Below are positions 7,027-14,937 of a stretch of 18,107 nucleotides of DNA, piece after piece. Within the stretch, counting starts at the first letter, position 1. Each line of letters begins with the position of its first letter. The translations under genes and the position numbers were made by a program. The notes beneath the pieces are model-generated. The model made no database searches. It had not been told where the DNA came from and saw only the letters and a list, made by a program, of their open reading frames with translations. Origin of the DNA: Ignavibacteriales bacterium CG12_big_fil_rev_8_21_14_0_65_30_8. GTDB taxonomy: Bacteria > Bacteroidota > Ignavibacteria > Ignavibacteriales > Ignavibacteriaceae. The stretch spans positions 829-18,935 of the forward strand of contig PFGS01000283.1 in the NCBI GenBank assembly GCA_002783525.1. Reading direction: 5' to 3'.

Positions 7027-7590
7027 ATGGCAGATACTTCAGATTTTAGAACCGGTTTAATTATTAAGTTTAAAAACGACTTATATACTTTAATTAATTT
7101 TCAACATGTAAAACCTGGAAAAGGTGGTGCATTTGTAAGAAGCACATTAAAGAATTTAAAAACCGGAAAGGTACTGGATAATACTTTTCGTGCAGGTGAA
7201 AGTATTGAGGTTGTAAGAGTAGAAAGACGGAAATACCAATTTCTATTTAGAGAAGGTGATTCACTGGTATGTATGGATAATGAAACTTATGATCAAATTC
7301 ACGTTCCTAATGATCAAATTGGTGATGGGATGAATTTGATTAAAGAAGGTGAGCAATTAGAAATTCTTTTTGACGGAGACAACATTATTAATATTGAAAT
7401 ACCTATTTTTGTTCAATTAAAGGTTAAAGAGACTGAGCCGGGTTTTAAAGGTGATACAGCAACAGGTGCAACTAAACCAGCAGTATTAGAAACAGGTGCT
7501 TCAATTAATGTACCTTTATTTGTAAATGTTGGTGATGTATTAAAAGTTGATACCAGAACTAATTCATATGTGGAAAGAGTAAAGTTATAA
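7027..7590 (+). CDS. efp: Elongation factor P
   Basis: Binds ribosomes stalled at polyproline stretches and promotes peptide-bond formation. The 187 residues match the usual length and three-domain build: a KOW-like domain (1 to about 63), an OB domain with a Y-x-F-L-F-R-E-G-D opening and M-D-N-E-T-Y (about 65-128), and a C-terminal OB domain with G-D-T-A-T-G-A-T-K-P and a terminal Y-V-E-R-V. The domain I tip is K-P-G-K-G-G-A, so Lys32 is the position that EpmA/EpmB beta-lysylate in enterobacteria; whether it is modified here cannot be told. There is no Shine-Dalgarno site before the ATG; the upstream sequence is A/T only. It is followed 15 nt later by accB, an arrangement seen in related bacteria. 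Confidence 0.97.
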   Translation: MADTSDFRTGLIIKFKNDLYTLINFQHVKPGKGGAFVRSTLKNLKTGKVLDNTFRAGESIEVVRVERRKYQFLFREGDSLVCMDNETYDQIHVPNDQIGDGMNLIKEGEQLEILFDGDNIINIEIPIFVQLKVKETEPGFKGDTATGATKPAVLETGASINVPLFVNVGDVLKVDTRTNSYVERVKL

Positions 7591-7605
7591 AATTTAAGGT
7601 GTAAA

Positions 7606-8073
7606 ATGGACTTAAATCTAATCAAAAAGTTAGTGAAAATATTTAATTCAAGTGATATTTCTGAACTTGAAGTAGAAAAAGAAGGTCTTCGTGTTAAAAT
7701 TGGAAAGCAAATTGAACAAGTTAATATTCCATCAAATACAATTGTTTCTGCACCAACTAATTCTCAACCAAATGTTGAGGGCACCAAAACAGAAACCGAA
7801 TATAAAAAGGTAGAAGTAAGCAACTCTGAAAACTTACATGAAATTCACTCTCCTATAGTAGGTACATTTTATAGATCACCTTCACCGGACTCAGATCCAT
7901 ATGTGAAAGTAGGAGACAGCATTACTAAAGGCTCAGTACTTTGCATAGTTGAAGCTATGAAATTAATGAATGAAATTGAATCAGATGTAAATGGAAAGAT
8001 TGTTAAGATAATTGTAGATGACGGAAATCCTGTAGAATATAATCAACCTTTATTTTTAATTGAAACCTCTTAG
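7606..8073 (+). CDS. accB: Biotin carboxyl carrier protein of acetyl-CoA carboxylase
   Basis: Carries the biotin arm that shuttles carboxyl groups between biotin carboxylase and the carboxyltransferase to make malonyl-CoA for fatty acid synthesis. The 155 residues match the family length. An N-terminal helical/strand region (1-35) is followed by a flexible linker rich in S, T, N, P and E (about 36-78) and a biotinyl domain (79-155) that opens H-S-P-I-V-G-T-F-Y. The biotinylation motif E-A-M-K-L-M places biotin on Lys119. An AAGGTG Shine-Dalgarno site precedes the ATG. It lies between efp and accC, 30 nt before the latter; the carboxyltransferase genes accA/accD are not in the window. Confidence 0.97.
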   Translation: MDLNLIKKLVKIFNSSDISELEVEKEGLRVKIGKQIEQVNIPSNTIVSAPTNSQPNVEGTKTETEYKKVEVSNSENLHEIHSPIVGTFYRSPSPDSDPYVKVGDSITKGSVLCIVEAMKLMNEIESDVNGKIVKIIVDDGNPVEYNQPLFLIETS

Positions 8074-8103
8074 TAATTACAAGTTTATAGGGAAGAGGAA
8101 AAA

Positions 8104-9441
8104 TTGTTTGATAAAATACTAATTGCCAACCGTGGCGAAATTGCTTTACGCATAATTAGATCTTGTAAAGAATTAGGTATAAAAACTGTTGCTGTTTATT
8201 CAGAAGCAGATAAAGATTCTTTGCATGTAACTTTTGCTGATGAAGCAGTTTGTATTGGTCCACCCCCAAGTTCAGCAAGCTATTTAAAAATTCCATCAAT
8301 AATTTCCGCAGCACAAATTACCGGCGCTGATGCTATTCATCCCGGATATGGTTTCCTTGCTGAGAATTCAGACTTTTCTGCGATTTGTGAAGAATCAAAT
8401 ATTAAATTTATAGGCCCTTCTCCCAAAATGATTGATGCAATGGGTGATAAATCTTTTGCAAAAGATACAATGAAACAAAACGGTGTACCTGTTATTCCCG
8501 GAAGTGACGGAGTCATTGCTTCTGCAAAAGACGGAAAAACATTAGCATCTGAAATTGGATATCCTGTAATTATAAAAGCATCTGCCGGTGGCGGTGGTAA
8601 AGGTATGCGTATAGTTTGGAAAGAAGGTGAATTTGAAAATGCTTTCAAAACTGCTAAAAATGAATCGTTAGCGTCATTTGGTAAAGATGATGTTTATTTG
8701 GAAAAATATATTGAAAAACCAAGGCATGTTGAAATTCAGATAATTGGCGATAGACACGGCAATGCATATCATTATGGAGAGAGAGATTGCTCGATTCAAA
8801 GAAGACATCAAAAACTCTTAGAAGAATCACCTTCACCTGCTATTGATGAAGTTACTAGAAATAAAATGGGAGAAGCAGCATTACTTGGAGTTAAAGCTGT
8901 TAATTATGAAGGAGTAGGTACTTTTGAATTTTTATTAGATAAGCATAAGAATTTTTACTTTATGGAAATGAACACCAGAATTCAAGTTGAACATCCAGTT
9001 ACAGAAACTGTTTGGGGTGTTGATCTAATAAGACAACAAATTCTTGTTGCCTCTGGTGAAAAAATTGAAACTCTTCCTGATAAACCAAATGGTCACAGTA
9101 TTGAATTTAGAATTAATGCTGAAGATCCTTCAGCAGGCTTCAGACCCTCACCGGGCATGATCCAATCATTACATTTTCCTGGCGGTTACGGAATTAGAAT
9201 AGATTCTCATATTTATCACGGTTACACAATTCCATCGTACTATGATTCCTTAATTGCTAAATTAATAGTTTGGGGTAAAAACAGAGAACATGCAATTTTA
9301 AGAGGAAGAAGAGCTTTAGATGAGTTTACCGTTGAAGGTATTAAAACAACAATTCCATTCCATCAAAAAGTATTAGAAGATGAGAAATTTATAAGTGGAG
9401 ATTTTGATACTAGTTTTATGGAAGGATTTAAATACGAATAA
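8104..9441 (+). CDS. accC: Biotin carboxylase of acetyl-CoA carboxylase
   Basis: ATP-dependent carboxylation of the biotin on AccB, the first half-reaction of acetyl-CoA carboxylase. The 445 residues match the stand-alone subunit; there is no fused carrier domain, so it is not pyruvate or propionyl-CoA carboxylase. The N-terminal domain shows I-A-N-R-G-E-I-A-L-R (7-16) and H-P-G-Y-G-F-L-A-E-N (79-88). The ATP-grasp part contains Lys116, Lys158 and the glycine loop A-G-G-G-G-K-G (161-167). The catalytic strand M-E-M-N-T-R-I-Q-V-E-H-P (287-298) includes Glu288, Arg292 and Glu296. R-I-N-A-E-D follows at 336-341. The start is TTG at 8104, giving the canonical M-F-D-K-I-L-I-A-N-R opening, with a GAGGAAAAA Shine-Dalgarno site just before it. 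Confidence 0.97.
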   Translation: MFDKILIANRGEIALRIIRSCKELGIKTVAVYSEADKDSLHVTFADEAVCIGPPPSSASYLKIPSIISAAQITGADAIHPGYGFLAENSDFSAICEESNIKFIGPSPKMIDAMGDKSFAKDTMKQNGVPVIPGSDGVIASAKDGKTLASEIGYPVIIKASAGGGGKGMRIVWKEGEFENAFKTAKNESLASFGKDDVYLEKYIEKPRHVEIQIIGDRHGNAYHYGERDCSIQRRHQKLLEESPSPAIDEVTRNKMGEAALLGVKAVNYEGVGTFEFLLDKHKNFYFMEMNTRIQVEHPVTETVWGVDLIRQQILVASGEKIETLPDKPNGHSIEFRINAEDPSAGFRPSPGMIQSLHFPGGYGIRIDSHIYHGYTIPSYYDSLIAKLIVWGKNREHAILRGRRALDEFTVEGIKTTIPFHQKVLEDEKFISGDFDTSFMEGFKYE

Positions 9442-9470
9442 TTTAAAATAAAAAACTTATTGAGGTTGAA

Positions 9471-9851
9471 ATGAACTTTCCTGAGAATTTAAAGTATAGT
9501 GAAGACCACGAATGGATTTTGGTTGATGGTAATGTTGGAACTATTGGAATTACCGAATACGCACAAAGTGAATTAGGTGATATTGTTTTTGTTGATATTG
9601 ATCCAAATATTTCTAAAGTAAATTTTGGTGATACTTTAGGAAGCATTGAAGCTGTAAAAACTGTGAGTGATCTTCTTTCACCTTGCGGTGGAAAAGTTAT
9701 AGAAATTAATTCGTCATTAGCGGATACACCTGAAGAAGTAAATAATGATCCGTATGGAAAAGGTTGGATGATAAAAATAGAAATTTCTGATAGTTCGGAA
9801 TTAGAAAAATTATTAGATGCAGAAGCTTATAAAAAACTAATCGGTCAATAG
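9471..9851 (+). CDS. gcvH: Glycine cleavage system H protein
   Basis: Lipoyl carrier that passes the aminomethyl group between the P, T and L proteins of the glycine cleavage system. The 126 residues match the family. Typical segments are H-E-W (13-15), G-I-T-E-Y-A-Q (26-32), L-G-D-I-V-F-V (35-41) and the lipoylation loop S-I-E-A-V-K-T-V-S-D, with Lys63 as the lipoylated residue; P-Y-G-K-G-W-M follows. A TTGAGG Shine-Dalgarno element precedes the ATG. It sits 29 nt after accC, so it is probably co-transcribed with acetyl-CoA carboxylase genes rather than with gcvT and gcvP, which are not present. In some bacteria H protein also acts as the donor for lipoylating other enzymes, so a wider lipoate role is possible. 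Confidence 0.96.
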   Translation: MNFPENLKYSEDHEWILVDGNVGTIGITEYAQSELGDIVFVDIDPNISKVNFGDTLGSIEAVKTVSDLLSPCGGKVIEINSSLADTPEEVNNDPYGKGWMIKIEISDSSELEKLLDAEAYKKLIGQ

Positions 9852-9867
9852 AATAACTTACAAAATT

Positions 9868-9896
9868 AAAATTATCATATATAAATGATGATTTTT
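9868..9896 (+). terminator. Candidate intrinsic terminator after gcvH
   Basis: An 11-bp stem (9868-9878 with 9885-9895, one G-T pair) around a 6-nt loop runs into a short T stretch. The stem is AT-rich, so strength is doubtful. A second hairpin follows 8 nt later. Confidence 0.45.
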
Positions 9897-9903
9897 CCGC
9901 TTT

Positions 9904-9935
9904 ACAAAATCTTTTAATGTTAGATTTTGTTTTAT
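9904..9935 (+). terminator. Second hairpin between gcvH and guaA, terminator-like
   Basis: A perfect 9-bp stem, ACAAAATCT (9904-9912) with AGATTTTGT (9922-9930), with a 9-nt loop and followed by TTTATTT. It lies 29 nt before the guaA ATG, so it may end the gcvH transcript or act in the guaA leader. TTACAAAAT occurs twice (9858-9866 and 9902-9910), offering two alternative partners for the 3' arm. Confidence 0.45.
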
Positions 9936-9959
9936 TTAAATTAATTCTAAAAATGGTTT

Positions 9960-11501
9960 ATGATTGTGGATGAAAAAATATTAATTATTGATTTTGGTTC
10001 TCAGTACACTCAGTTAATTGCACGCAGAATTAGAGAATCAAAAGTTTTCTCAATAGTTAAACCATACACAATTACTTTAGAAGAAGTTAAAAAATTAAAA
10101 TCCACTGGAATAATATTATCCGGTGGACCACAAAGTGTTTACGCCAAAAATGCCTACTCTTTTGATAAAGAATTGCTGAATATAGGCATTCCTATCCTGG
10201 GTATTTGTTATGGTTTACAGCTCATCTGTAAAATACTTGGGGGAGTAGTAAAAAAAGCCAAAAACAGAGAATATGGTAAATCTGTTTTCAAAATAAATGA
10301 ATCAAATAAATTATTCAAAAATGTAAAAAGATCTTCTATTGTATGGATGAGTCATGGAGATCTAATAACAAAATTACCCAAGGACTATGTAGCATTAGGC
10401 ACATCAAAATCTTCACCATTCTGTTCAGTAGCTAATTTAAAAGATGAAATATACGGTGTACAATTTCATCCCGAAGTAAATCACACAGAAGAAGGTGAAA
10501 AGATAATTAAAAATTTTCTTTTCAATATTTGCAAATGTAAAGGTGAATGGAAATCTTCAAATTTTATAACTTCTACAATTAAACAAATAAGAAAAAATAT
10601 TGGTCCCGGTAAAGTAATTTGCGCTCTCAGTGGTGGGGTTGATTCAACTGTTGCTGCTTTGCTTATGAAAAAAGCAATAGGTAATAAACTTATTTGCGTT
10701 CATATTGATAACGGTTTGATGAGAAAAAATGAAAGTGAAGAAATTGAAAAAGTATTTAAAAATAAATTTAAATTAAAAGTGATTCATATAAACGCTAAAG
10801 AATTATTTTTAAAAAGATTAAAAGGCATTTCAAATCCTGAAGAGAAAAGAAAAATTATTGGTAAAACATTTATTAAAGTATTTGAAAAAGAAGCAAAAAA
10901 ATATTCCGATCTGAAATTCTTAGTGCAAGGTACTTTATATCCGGATGTAATTGAATCATCTCCGGTTAATGGAACTTCTGTAACAATTAAAACTCATCAT
11001 AATGTTGGCGGCTTGCCAAAGAAAATGAACCTAAAATTAATTGAACCATTTAGGGACCTATTTAAAGATGAGGTAAGAAATATCGGCAGAGAAATGAAAA
11101 TACCAAAAATATTTTTGGATAGACATCCTTTCCCCGGTCCGGGACTTGCAGTTAGAATAATTGGCGAAATTACAGAAAACAGACTAAATATTATTAAAGA
11201 AGCAGATGAAATTTTTATATCTGAAATAAAAAAGAAAAAGCTGTATCAAAAAATATGGCAAGCTTTTGTAGTCCTTTTACCAATTCAAACCGTTGGTGTA
11301 ATGGGTGATTCAAGAACTTATGAAAATGTTTTGGCATTAAGAGCTATAACTTCAAAAGATGGAATGACAGCAGACTGGTTTAGATTTGATAATGAAACTT
11401 TGTCTGAGATATCAAATAAAATAATAAATAATGTTAGAGGAGTTAACAGAGTTGTTTATGATATAAGCTCTAAACCTCCGGCAACTATTGAATGGGAATA
11501 A
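9960..11501 (+). CDS. guaA: GMP synthase (glutamine-hydrolysing)
   Basis: Converts XMP, ATP and glutamine to GMP in the cytosol. The 513 residues match the full two-domain bacterial enzyme. The class I glutamine amidotransferase domain (about 1-195) has the nucleophile in G-I-C-Y-G (Cys83) and the His170/Glu172 pair in F-H-P-E-V. The ATP-pyrophosphatase domain has the P-loop S-G-G-V-D-S at 224-229. The C-terminal dimerisation domain shows R-H-P-F-P-G-P-G-L-A and the canonical ending P-P-A-T-I-E-W-E. No Shine-Dalgarno site precedes the ATG. Tandem hairpins upstream separate it from gcvH. The next gene overlaps its last codons or starts directly after its stop, so it is the first gene of a four-gene run ending with radC. 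Confidence 0.98.
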   Translation: MIVDEKILIIDFGSQYTQLIARRIRESKVFSIVKPYTITLEEVKKLKSTGIILSGGPQSVYAKNAYSFDKELLNIGIPILGICYGLQLICKILGGVVKKAKNREYGKSVFKINESNKLFKNVKRSSIVWMSHGDLITKLPKDYVALGTSKSSPFCSVANLKDEIYGVQFHPEVNHTEEGEKIIKNFLFNICKCKGEWKSSNFITSTIKQIRKNIGPGKVICALSGGVDSTVAALLMKKAIGNKLICVHIDNGLMRKNESEEIEKVFKNKFKLKVIHINAKELFLKRLKGISNPEEKRKIIGKTFIKVFEKEAKKYSDLKFLVQGTLYPDVIESSPVNGTSVTIKTHHNVGGLPKKMNLKLIEPFRDLFKDEVRNIGREMKIPKIFLDRHPFPGPGLAVRIIGEITENRLNIIKEADEIFISEIKKKKLYQKIWQAFVVLLPIQTVGVMGDSRTYENVLALRAITSKDGMTADWFRFDNETLSEISNKIINNVRGVNRVVYDISSKPPATIEWE

Positions 11502-12403
11502 TATTGAGTAACAAACATAAAATTGATCATAAATTAATAAACGCAAATAAATTTATTATTTCAGGTAAATTTTTGCATGCAATACAGCTTTATAAAAAAT
11601 TAATAGATGAATTTCCCGATGAACTGGAACCATATGTTCAATTAGCTAATCTTTATCAAAATCAAAATATGAAAAAAGAAGCTGAAGATTTATTACTGGG
11701 TTACATAAATAAGAACGATAACAATATAGATGCAAATATTATTTTAGCTCAAATATATCTGAAAAATTCTAATTGGGAAAAAGTTATAGAAATTTTACAA
11801 CCCATTGCTCCCGAAGACGAATCGATTTCACTATTTTATTTAGGATATGCTTATTTTATGCTTGAAGATAATGATTTTGCCAAGAGATATTTTGAGAATT
11901 TTTTAAAATATAATCATGAACCCGAATTGTTTTATGAAGCTCAATTATTTTTAGCTAAAATTTATCTGAATATTGGTGAATTTAATACAGCCTTAACTTA
12001 TGCTGATAAATCTGAAAAATTCAACTCTAACTTTTGGGAGCTAAAATATATATATGCAGCAATTTATTTAAAATTAAAGATGTTAAATTTTGCCGTAGAT
12101 AATATTGAAGCTTGTTTAAAATTAACTAAACCTAGATATAATGTTTATAAATTAGCTGGTGATATATATTTAAAAGCTGATAATTTTAAAAAATCTGAAG
12201 AATATTATTTAAAGTGTTTAGATGTAGAAGAAAAGAATGATATAGATCTATTCTTAAATCTAGCTGATGTTTCACTAAAAAATAAAAAATTTGATCAATC
12301 AGTTAATTATTATAATTTAGCTTTAAAACTTGATTCGAAACATAACATTGCATTAAAAGGTAAAAAAAACGCTCTATCACTTTTAAACAAAGTAAAAAAT
12401 TAG
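11492..12403 (+). CDS. Cytosolic TPR-repeat protein
   Basis: A 303-residue protein made almost wholly of degenerate TPR units (about residues 12-290). Examples are G-K-F-L-H-A-I-Q-L-Y, L-A-N-L-Y-Q-N-Q and L-A-G-D-I-Y-L-K-A-D, with repeated Y-Y-x-x-A-L-K-L-D-type ends. There is no signal peptide or membrane segment, so it should be cytosolic and act as a protein-binding scaffold; partners are unknown. The ATG at 11492 overlaps the end of guaA by 10 nt. TTG at 11504, 3 nt after the guaA stop with GGGAA a few nt upstream, is an equally plausible start and would shorten the product by 4 residues. The following exported TPR/binding-fold protein starts directly after its stop, so the two are probably translated together. 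Confidence 0.8.
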   Translation: MGIILSNKHKIDHKLINANKFIISGKFLHAIQLYKKLIDEFPDELEPYVQLANLYQNQNMKKEAEDLLLGYINKNDNNIDANIILAQIYLKNSNWEKVIEILQPIAPEDESISLFYLGYAYFMLEDNDFAKRYFENFLKYNHEPELFYEAQLFLAKIYLNIGEFNTALTYADKSEKFNSNFWELKYIYAAIYLKLKMLNFAVDNIEACLKLTKPRYNVYKLAGDIYLKADNFKKSEEYYLKCLDVEEKNDIDLFLNLADVSLKNKKFDQSVNYYNLALKLDSKHNIALKGKKNALSLLNKVKN

Positions 12404-14152
12404 ATGAATAAATTTAAACTTATACTTTTTTTAATATTTATAATTTTAACAAATTGTATTTATTCTCAGACTGATCAAAGAATTATTGATTCCAGATTTA
12501 ATGCAGCAGTTAATTTATTTGAAAACAAAAACTATACATCTGCTCTAGAGAATTTTATATGGGTAATTGAAGATAATGAATTGAATTCAAAAACTACTGT
12601 TTCTTATTTATTTAAAGCTAAATGTGAAATTAATTTAAAAGAATATAGTCAAGGTAAAGCTACATTAAATTATTTATTACAATATTTCCCGCAAAGCAAA
12701 TATAGAAATGAAGCATTAATTACTTTAGCAGATCTGCAAATAAACACAAGTGATTATTATGGTGCAATGAGTAGCTTAACTCTTTTAATTGATGAAACAA
12801 CCTTACCATATTATGTTAACTATGCAAAATTGAGCGGAAAGAAAATAGCATTGAATTATCTTTCATCTTCGGATTTAGTTAGTTTATATAATAATTCTAA
12901 AAATCAGGTAACAAAACCTTATTTACTTTATCTGCTTGGACAGATTTACTTTAAGGAAGAAGATATCCAGAGCTCCAAAAATTCTTTTAAAGAAATCATT
13001 AATCTTTATCCCAAATCAGAAGAATATAATGATGCACAGAATTTATACTACTACGGCGGTTTTGAAAAACGGATAGGTTCAGCTGAAACTATTATTGGTG
13101 TAATGCTTCCATTTAGTAAGAACGAAGAAGAACATTCTACAGTTAATGAAATATTGCAAGGGATACAATTTGCTGTTGATGAATACAACAAAGAACACGA
13201 CGAGAAGATCGGTATTTTAGTAAGAAATACTGAAAGAAATAGAGAAAAAATTTTTGAAATTAGAGATGAATTTCAAAGTATTCCTGCACTAAAAGTTGTA
13301 ATTGGTCCTTTATTTAGTGATGAAGTAGGTTTTGCAAATAAAGCATTTTATAGAACTGATATACCACTGATTTCACCAACAGCAACTGAAGATGGATTAA
13401 CACTTCAGAACTTAAATTTTTTTCAGGCAAACCCATCTTTTGAAACACGTGGTAAAGTAATTGCAAATTATGCCTTTAATGTTGACACTATAAGAAGAGC
13501 AGCAATATTAAGTGCCAGTGATACTTACTCTTCTACACTGGCCAAAGCATTTGCCAGAGAGTTTACTAGACTTGGCGGAGAGGTCTGGGTAAATACTGAT
13601 TACAAGACAGGTAACTATAATTTTAAAGAAAGTGTTGATAAAATAAATGCCTACAGAGATACTATTCAGTGTATTTATGCACCTGTATCAAGTATTAATG
13701 ATGGTGCTTATGTGCTTTCTTATTTGGTTGTAGATAGTCTACAAGTTGATAGTCTTAATATTAAAATTTATGGAAATCAAGATTGGTTTTCTAATACTTT
13801 GTTAAAATCTTCTTCAACAATTGGTAACAATCTTATTTTTACATCAGATTATTTTATTCCGTTTAGGGATAGAGATTATATACGATTCAATGACAAATTT
13901 TTTGAATTGAATAAGTTTGATTCAAATAGAAATATTTTATATGGATACGATATTACAAAATATCTGTTATCTATTTTAAGTACTTATGGTGATAATGTCT
14001 ATTCTGTATCTCAAGCATTAAAAAGTTCAAAAATAAGTATTGGTTATCACAATAATATTAGTTTTGATAATGATAGGGTTAACAAATTTTTAAATTTGAT
14101 AAGGTACGCCAATGGTATATTTAAGTTGGTTGATAAATATAAATTAGAATAA
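12404..14152 (+). CDS. Exported TPR protein with type 1 periplasmic-binding fold (LpoA-like architecture)
   Basis: The 582-residue product has a signal peptide (about 1-20, hydrophobic core I-L-F-L-I-F-I-I-L, probable cleavage before Gln22; the L-T-N-C stretch is a poor lipobox). A TPR region (about 28-205) with N-Y-T-S-A-L-E-N-F and Y-Y-G-A-M units comes next, followed by a Leu/Ile/Val-binding-protein-like domain (about 229-575) opening I-I-G-V-M-L-P-F-S and containing G-P-L-F-S-D-E. No permease or ATPase gene is nearby, so classical ABC import is unlikely. The TPR-plus-binding-fold order is that of LpoA, the outer-membrane activator of penicillin-binding protein 1A, so a peptidoglycan-synthesis role is a reasonable hypothesis. 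The ATG directly follows the TAG of the preceding gene. Function remains inferred. Confidence 0.78.
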   Translation: MNKFKLILFLIFIILTNCIYSQTDQRIIDSRFNAAVNLFENKNYTSALENFIWVIEDNELNSKTTVSYLFKAKCEINLKEYSQGKATLNYLLQYFPQSKYRNEALITLADLQINTSDYYGAMSSLTLLIDETTLPYYVNYAKLSGKKIALNYLSSSDLVSLYNNSKNQVTKPYLLYLLGQIYFKEEDIQSSKNSFKEIINLYPKSEEYNDAQNLYYYGGFEKRIGSAETIIGVMLPFSKNEEEHSTVNEILQGIQFAVDEYNKEHDEKIGILVRNTERNREKIFEIRDEFQSIPALKVVIGPLFSDEVGFANKAFYRTDIPLISPTATEDGLTLQNLNFFQANPSFETRGKVIANYAFNVDTIRRAAILSASDTYSSTLAKAFAREFTRLGGEVWVNTDYKTGNYNFKESVDKINAYRDTIQCIYAPVSSINDGAYVLSYLVVDSLQVDSLNIKIYGNQDWFSNTLLKSSSTIGNNLIFTSDYFIPFRDRDYIRFNDKFFELNKFDSNRNILYGYDITKYLLSILSTYGDNVYSVSQALKSSKISIGYHNNISFDNDRVNKFLNLIRYANGIFKLVDKYKLE

Positions 14153-14155
14153 TAA

Positions 14156-14160
14156 GGGGG
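14156..14160 (+). promoter_or_regulatory. Shine-Dalgarno-like GGGGG deciding the radC start
   Basis: AAGGGGG ends 5 nt before ATT 14166. Stops in the radC frame (TAG 14145-14147) and the absence of ATG, GTG or TTG between them make ATT the only start that fits this site and the family N-terminus. Confidence 0.5.
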
Positions 14161-14165
14161 CAGAT

Positions 14166-14846
14166 ATTAGTAGTGTAAAAGAATTACCGGTTGAAGACCG
14201 GCCAAGAGAAAAATTAAAATTAAAGGGTGAACAAAACCTAACTGATGCTGAACTTCTTGCTATACTTTTAAGAACAGGTACAAAAGGGAAATCAGTTATT
14301 ACATTATCACAAGAACTAATTAAAACTTACGGTAATTTAGCTAAGTTATCTACAAAATCATTTTCTGTTTTAATTAAAACCTCAGGAATTGGAAAAGATA
14401 AAGCCGCAACTTTATTAGCAGCGTTTGAACTTAGCAGAAGAATTCAATCTCAAACAAAGTGGTTCTCTGATAAAAAAATTACTTCCCCTAAAAAAGTAGC
14501 TGAAATATTTATCCCATTATTAAAAGATGAACTAAAAGAAAAATTTTTATTACTGAATTTAAATTCAGCAAATAATATTATTAATTACGATTTAATATCC
14601 GTAGGTAATTTAAATTCAAGCGTTGTACATCCCAGAGAAGTATTTAAATCAGCAATTGAAAACAGTGCCGCAAGTGTAATTTTGATGCATAATCATCCAA
14701 GTGGTAATTGTAACGCTAGTGAAGAAGATAGAAATTTGACTAAAAAATTAGTGGAAGCAGGAAAAATATTGGATATTCCGGTTTTTGACCATATAATTAT
14801 TGCAGGAAATACTTACTACAGTTTTGTAGAAAAAGGATTAATTTAG
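14166..14846 (+). CDS. radC: RadC family JAB/MPN metalloprotein, ATT start
   Basis: The frame is open from a TAG at 14145 to a TAG at 14844. With ATT as initiator it gives 226 residues, the usual RadC length, opening (M)-S-S-V-K-E-L-P-V-E-D-R-P-R-E-K-L, which is the family N-terminus. A helix-hairpin-helix segment T-S-G-I-G-K-D-K-A (72-80) is followed by an MPN/JAMM domain with H-N-H-P-S-G (175-180) and Asp188 supplying the metal-site ligands. No ATG, GTG or TTG occurs in frame before the conserved N-terminus; the first in-frame ATG is deep in the metal domain. The original link to DNA repair is disputed and the biochemical role of RadC is uncertain. It is the last gene of the guaA run, starting 13 nt after the previous stop. 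Confidence 0.9.
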   Translation: MSSVKELPVEDRPREKLKLKGEQNLTDAELLAILLRTGTKGKSVITLSQELIKTYGNLAKLSTKSFSVLIKTSGIGKDKAATLLAAFELSRRIQSQTKWFSDKKITSPKKVAEIFIPLLKDELKEKFLLLNLNSANNIINYDLISVGNLNSSVVHPREVFKSAIENSAASVILMHNHPSGNCNASEEDRNLTKKLVEAGKILDIPVFDHIIIAGNTYYSFVEKGLI

Positions 14847-14867
14847 TATGTTTCCTACTCAAAATAT

Positions 14868-14896
14868 TTGATAATTCGTAATAATTATATTATAAT
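14868..14896 (+). promoter_or_regulatory. Near-consensus sigma-70 type promoter for the Lpp-like/LysM unit
   Basis: TTGATA (14868-14873) and a perfect TATAAT (14891-14896) are separated by 17 bp, 11 of 12 consensus bases. The start point would be near 14903, leaving a leader of about 35 nt with an AAAGGAG Shine-Dalgarno site (14924-14930) 7 nt before the ATG. High expression is expected. Confidence 0.75.
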
Positions 14897-14937
14897 ATAT
14901 TTCAATAAATAATTTAAATACCCAAAGGAGACCCCAA

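Noticed and set aside
8337..8648. Minus-strand open frame of 103 codons inside accC
   Set aside because: A shadow of the glycine- and alanine-rich biotin carboxylase coding strand; no homologous motif and no ribosome site.
12404..14152. Branched-chain amino acid ABC transporter binding protein
   Set aside because: The domain fits the fold, but the N-terminal TPR region and lack of permease or ATPase genes argue against a transport role.
14187..14201. GC-rich hairpin CCGGT-TGAAG-ACCGG just inside radC, considered as an aid to initiation at ATT
   Set aside because: It encodes the conserved L-P-V-E-D-R-P segment, so the bases are explained by the protein; the stem is only 5 bp and no mechanism is established for bacteria.
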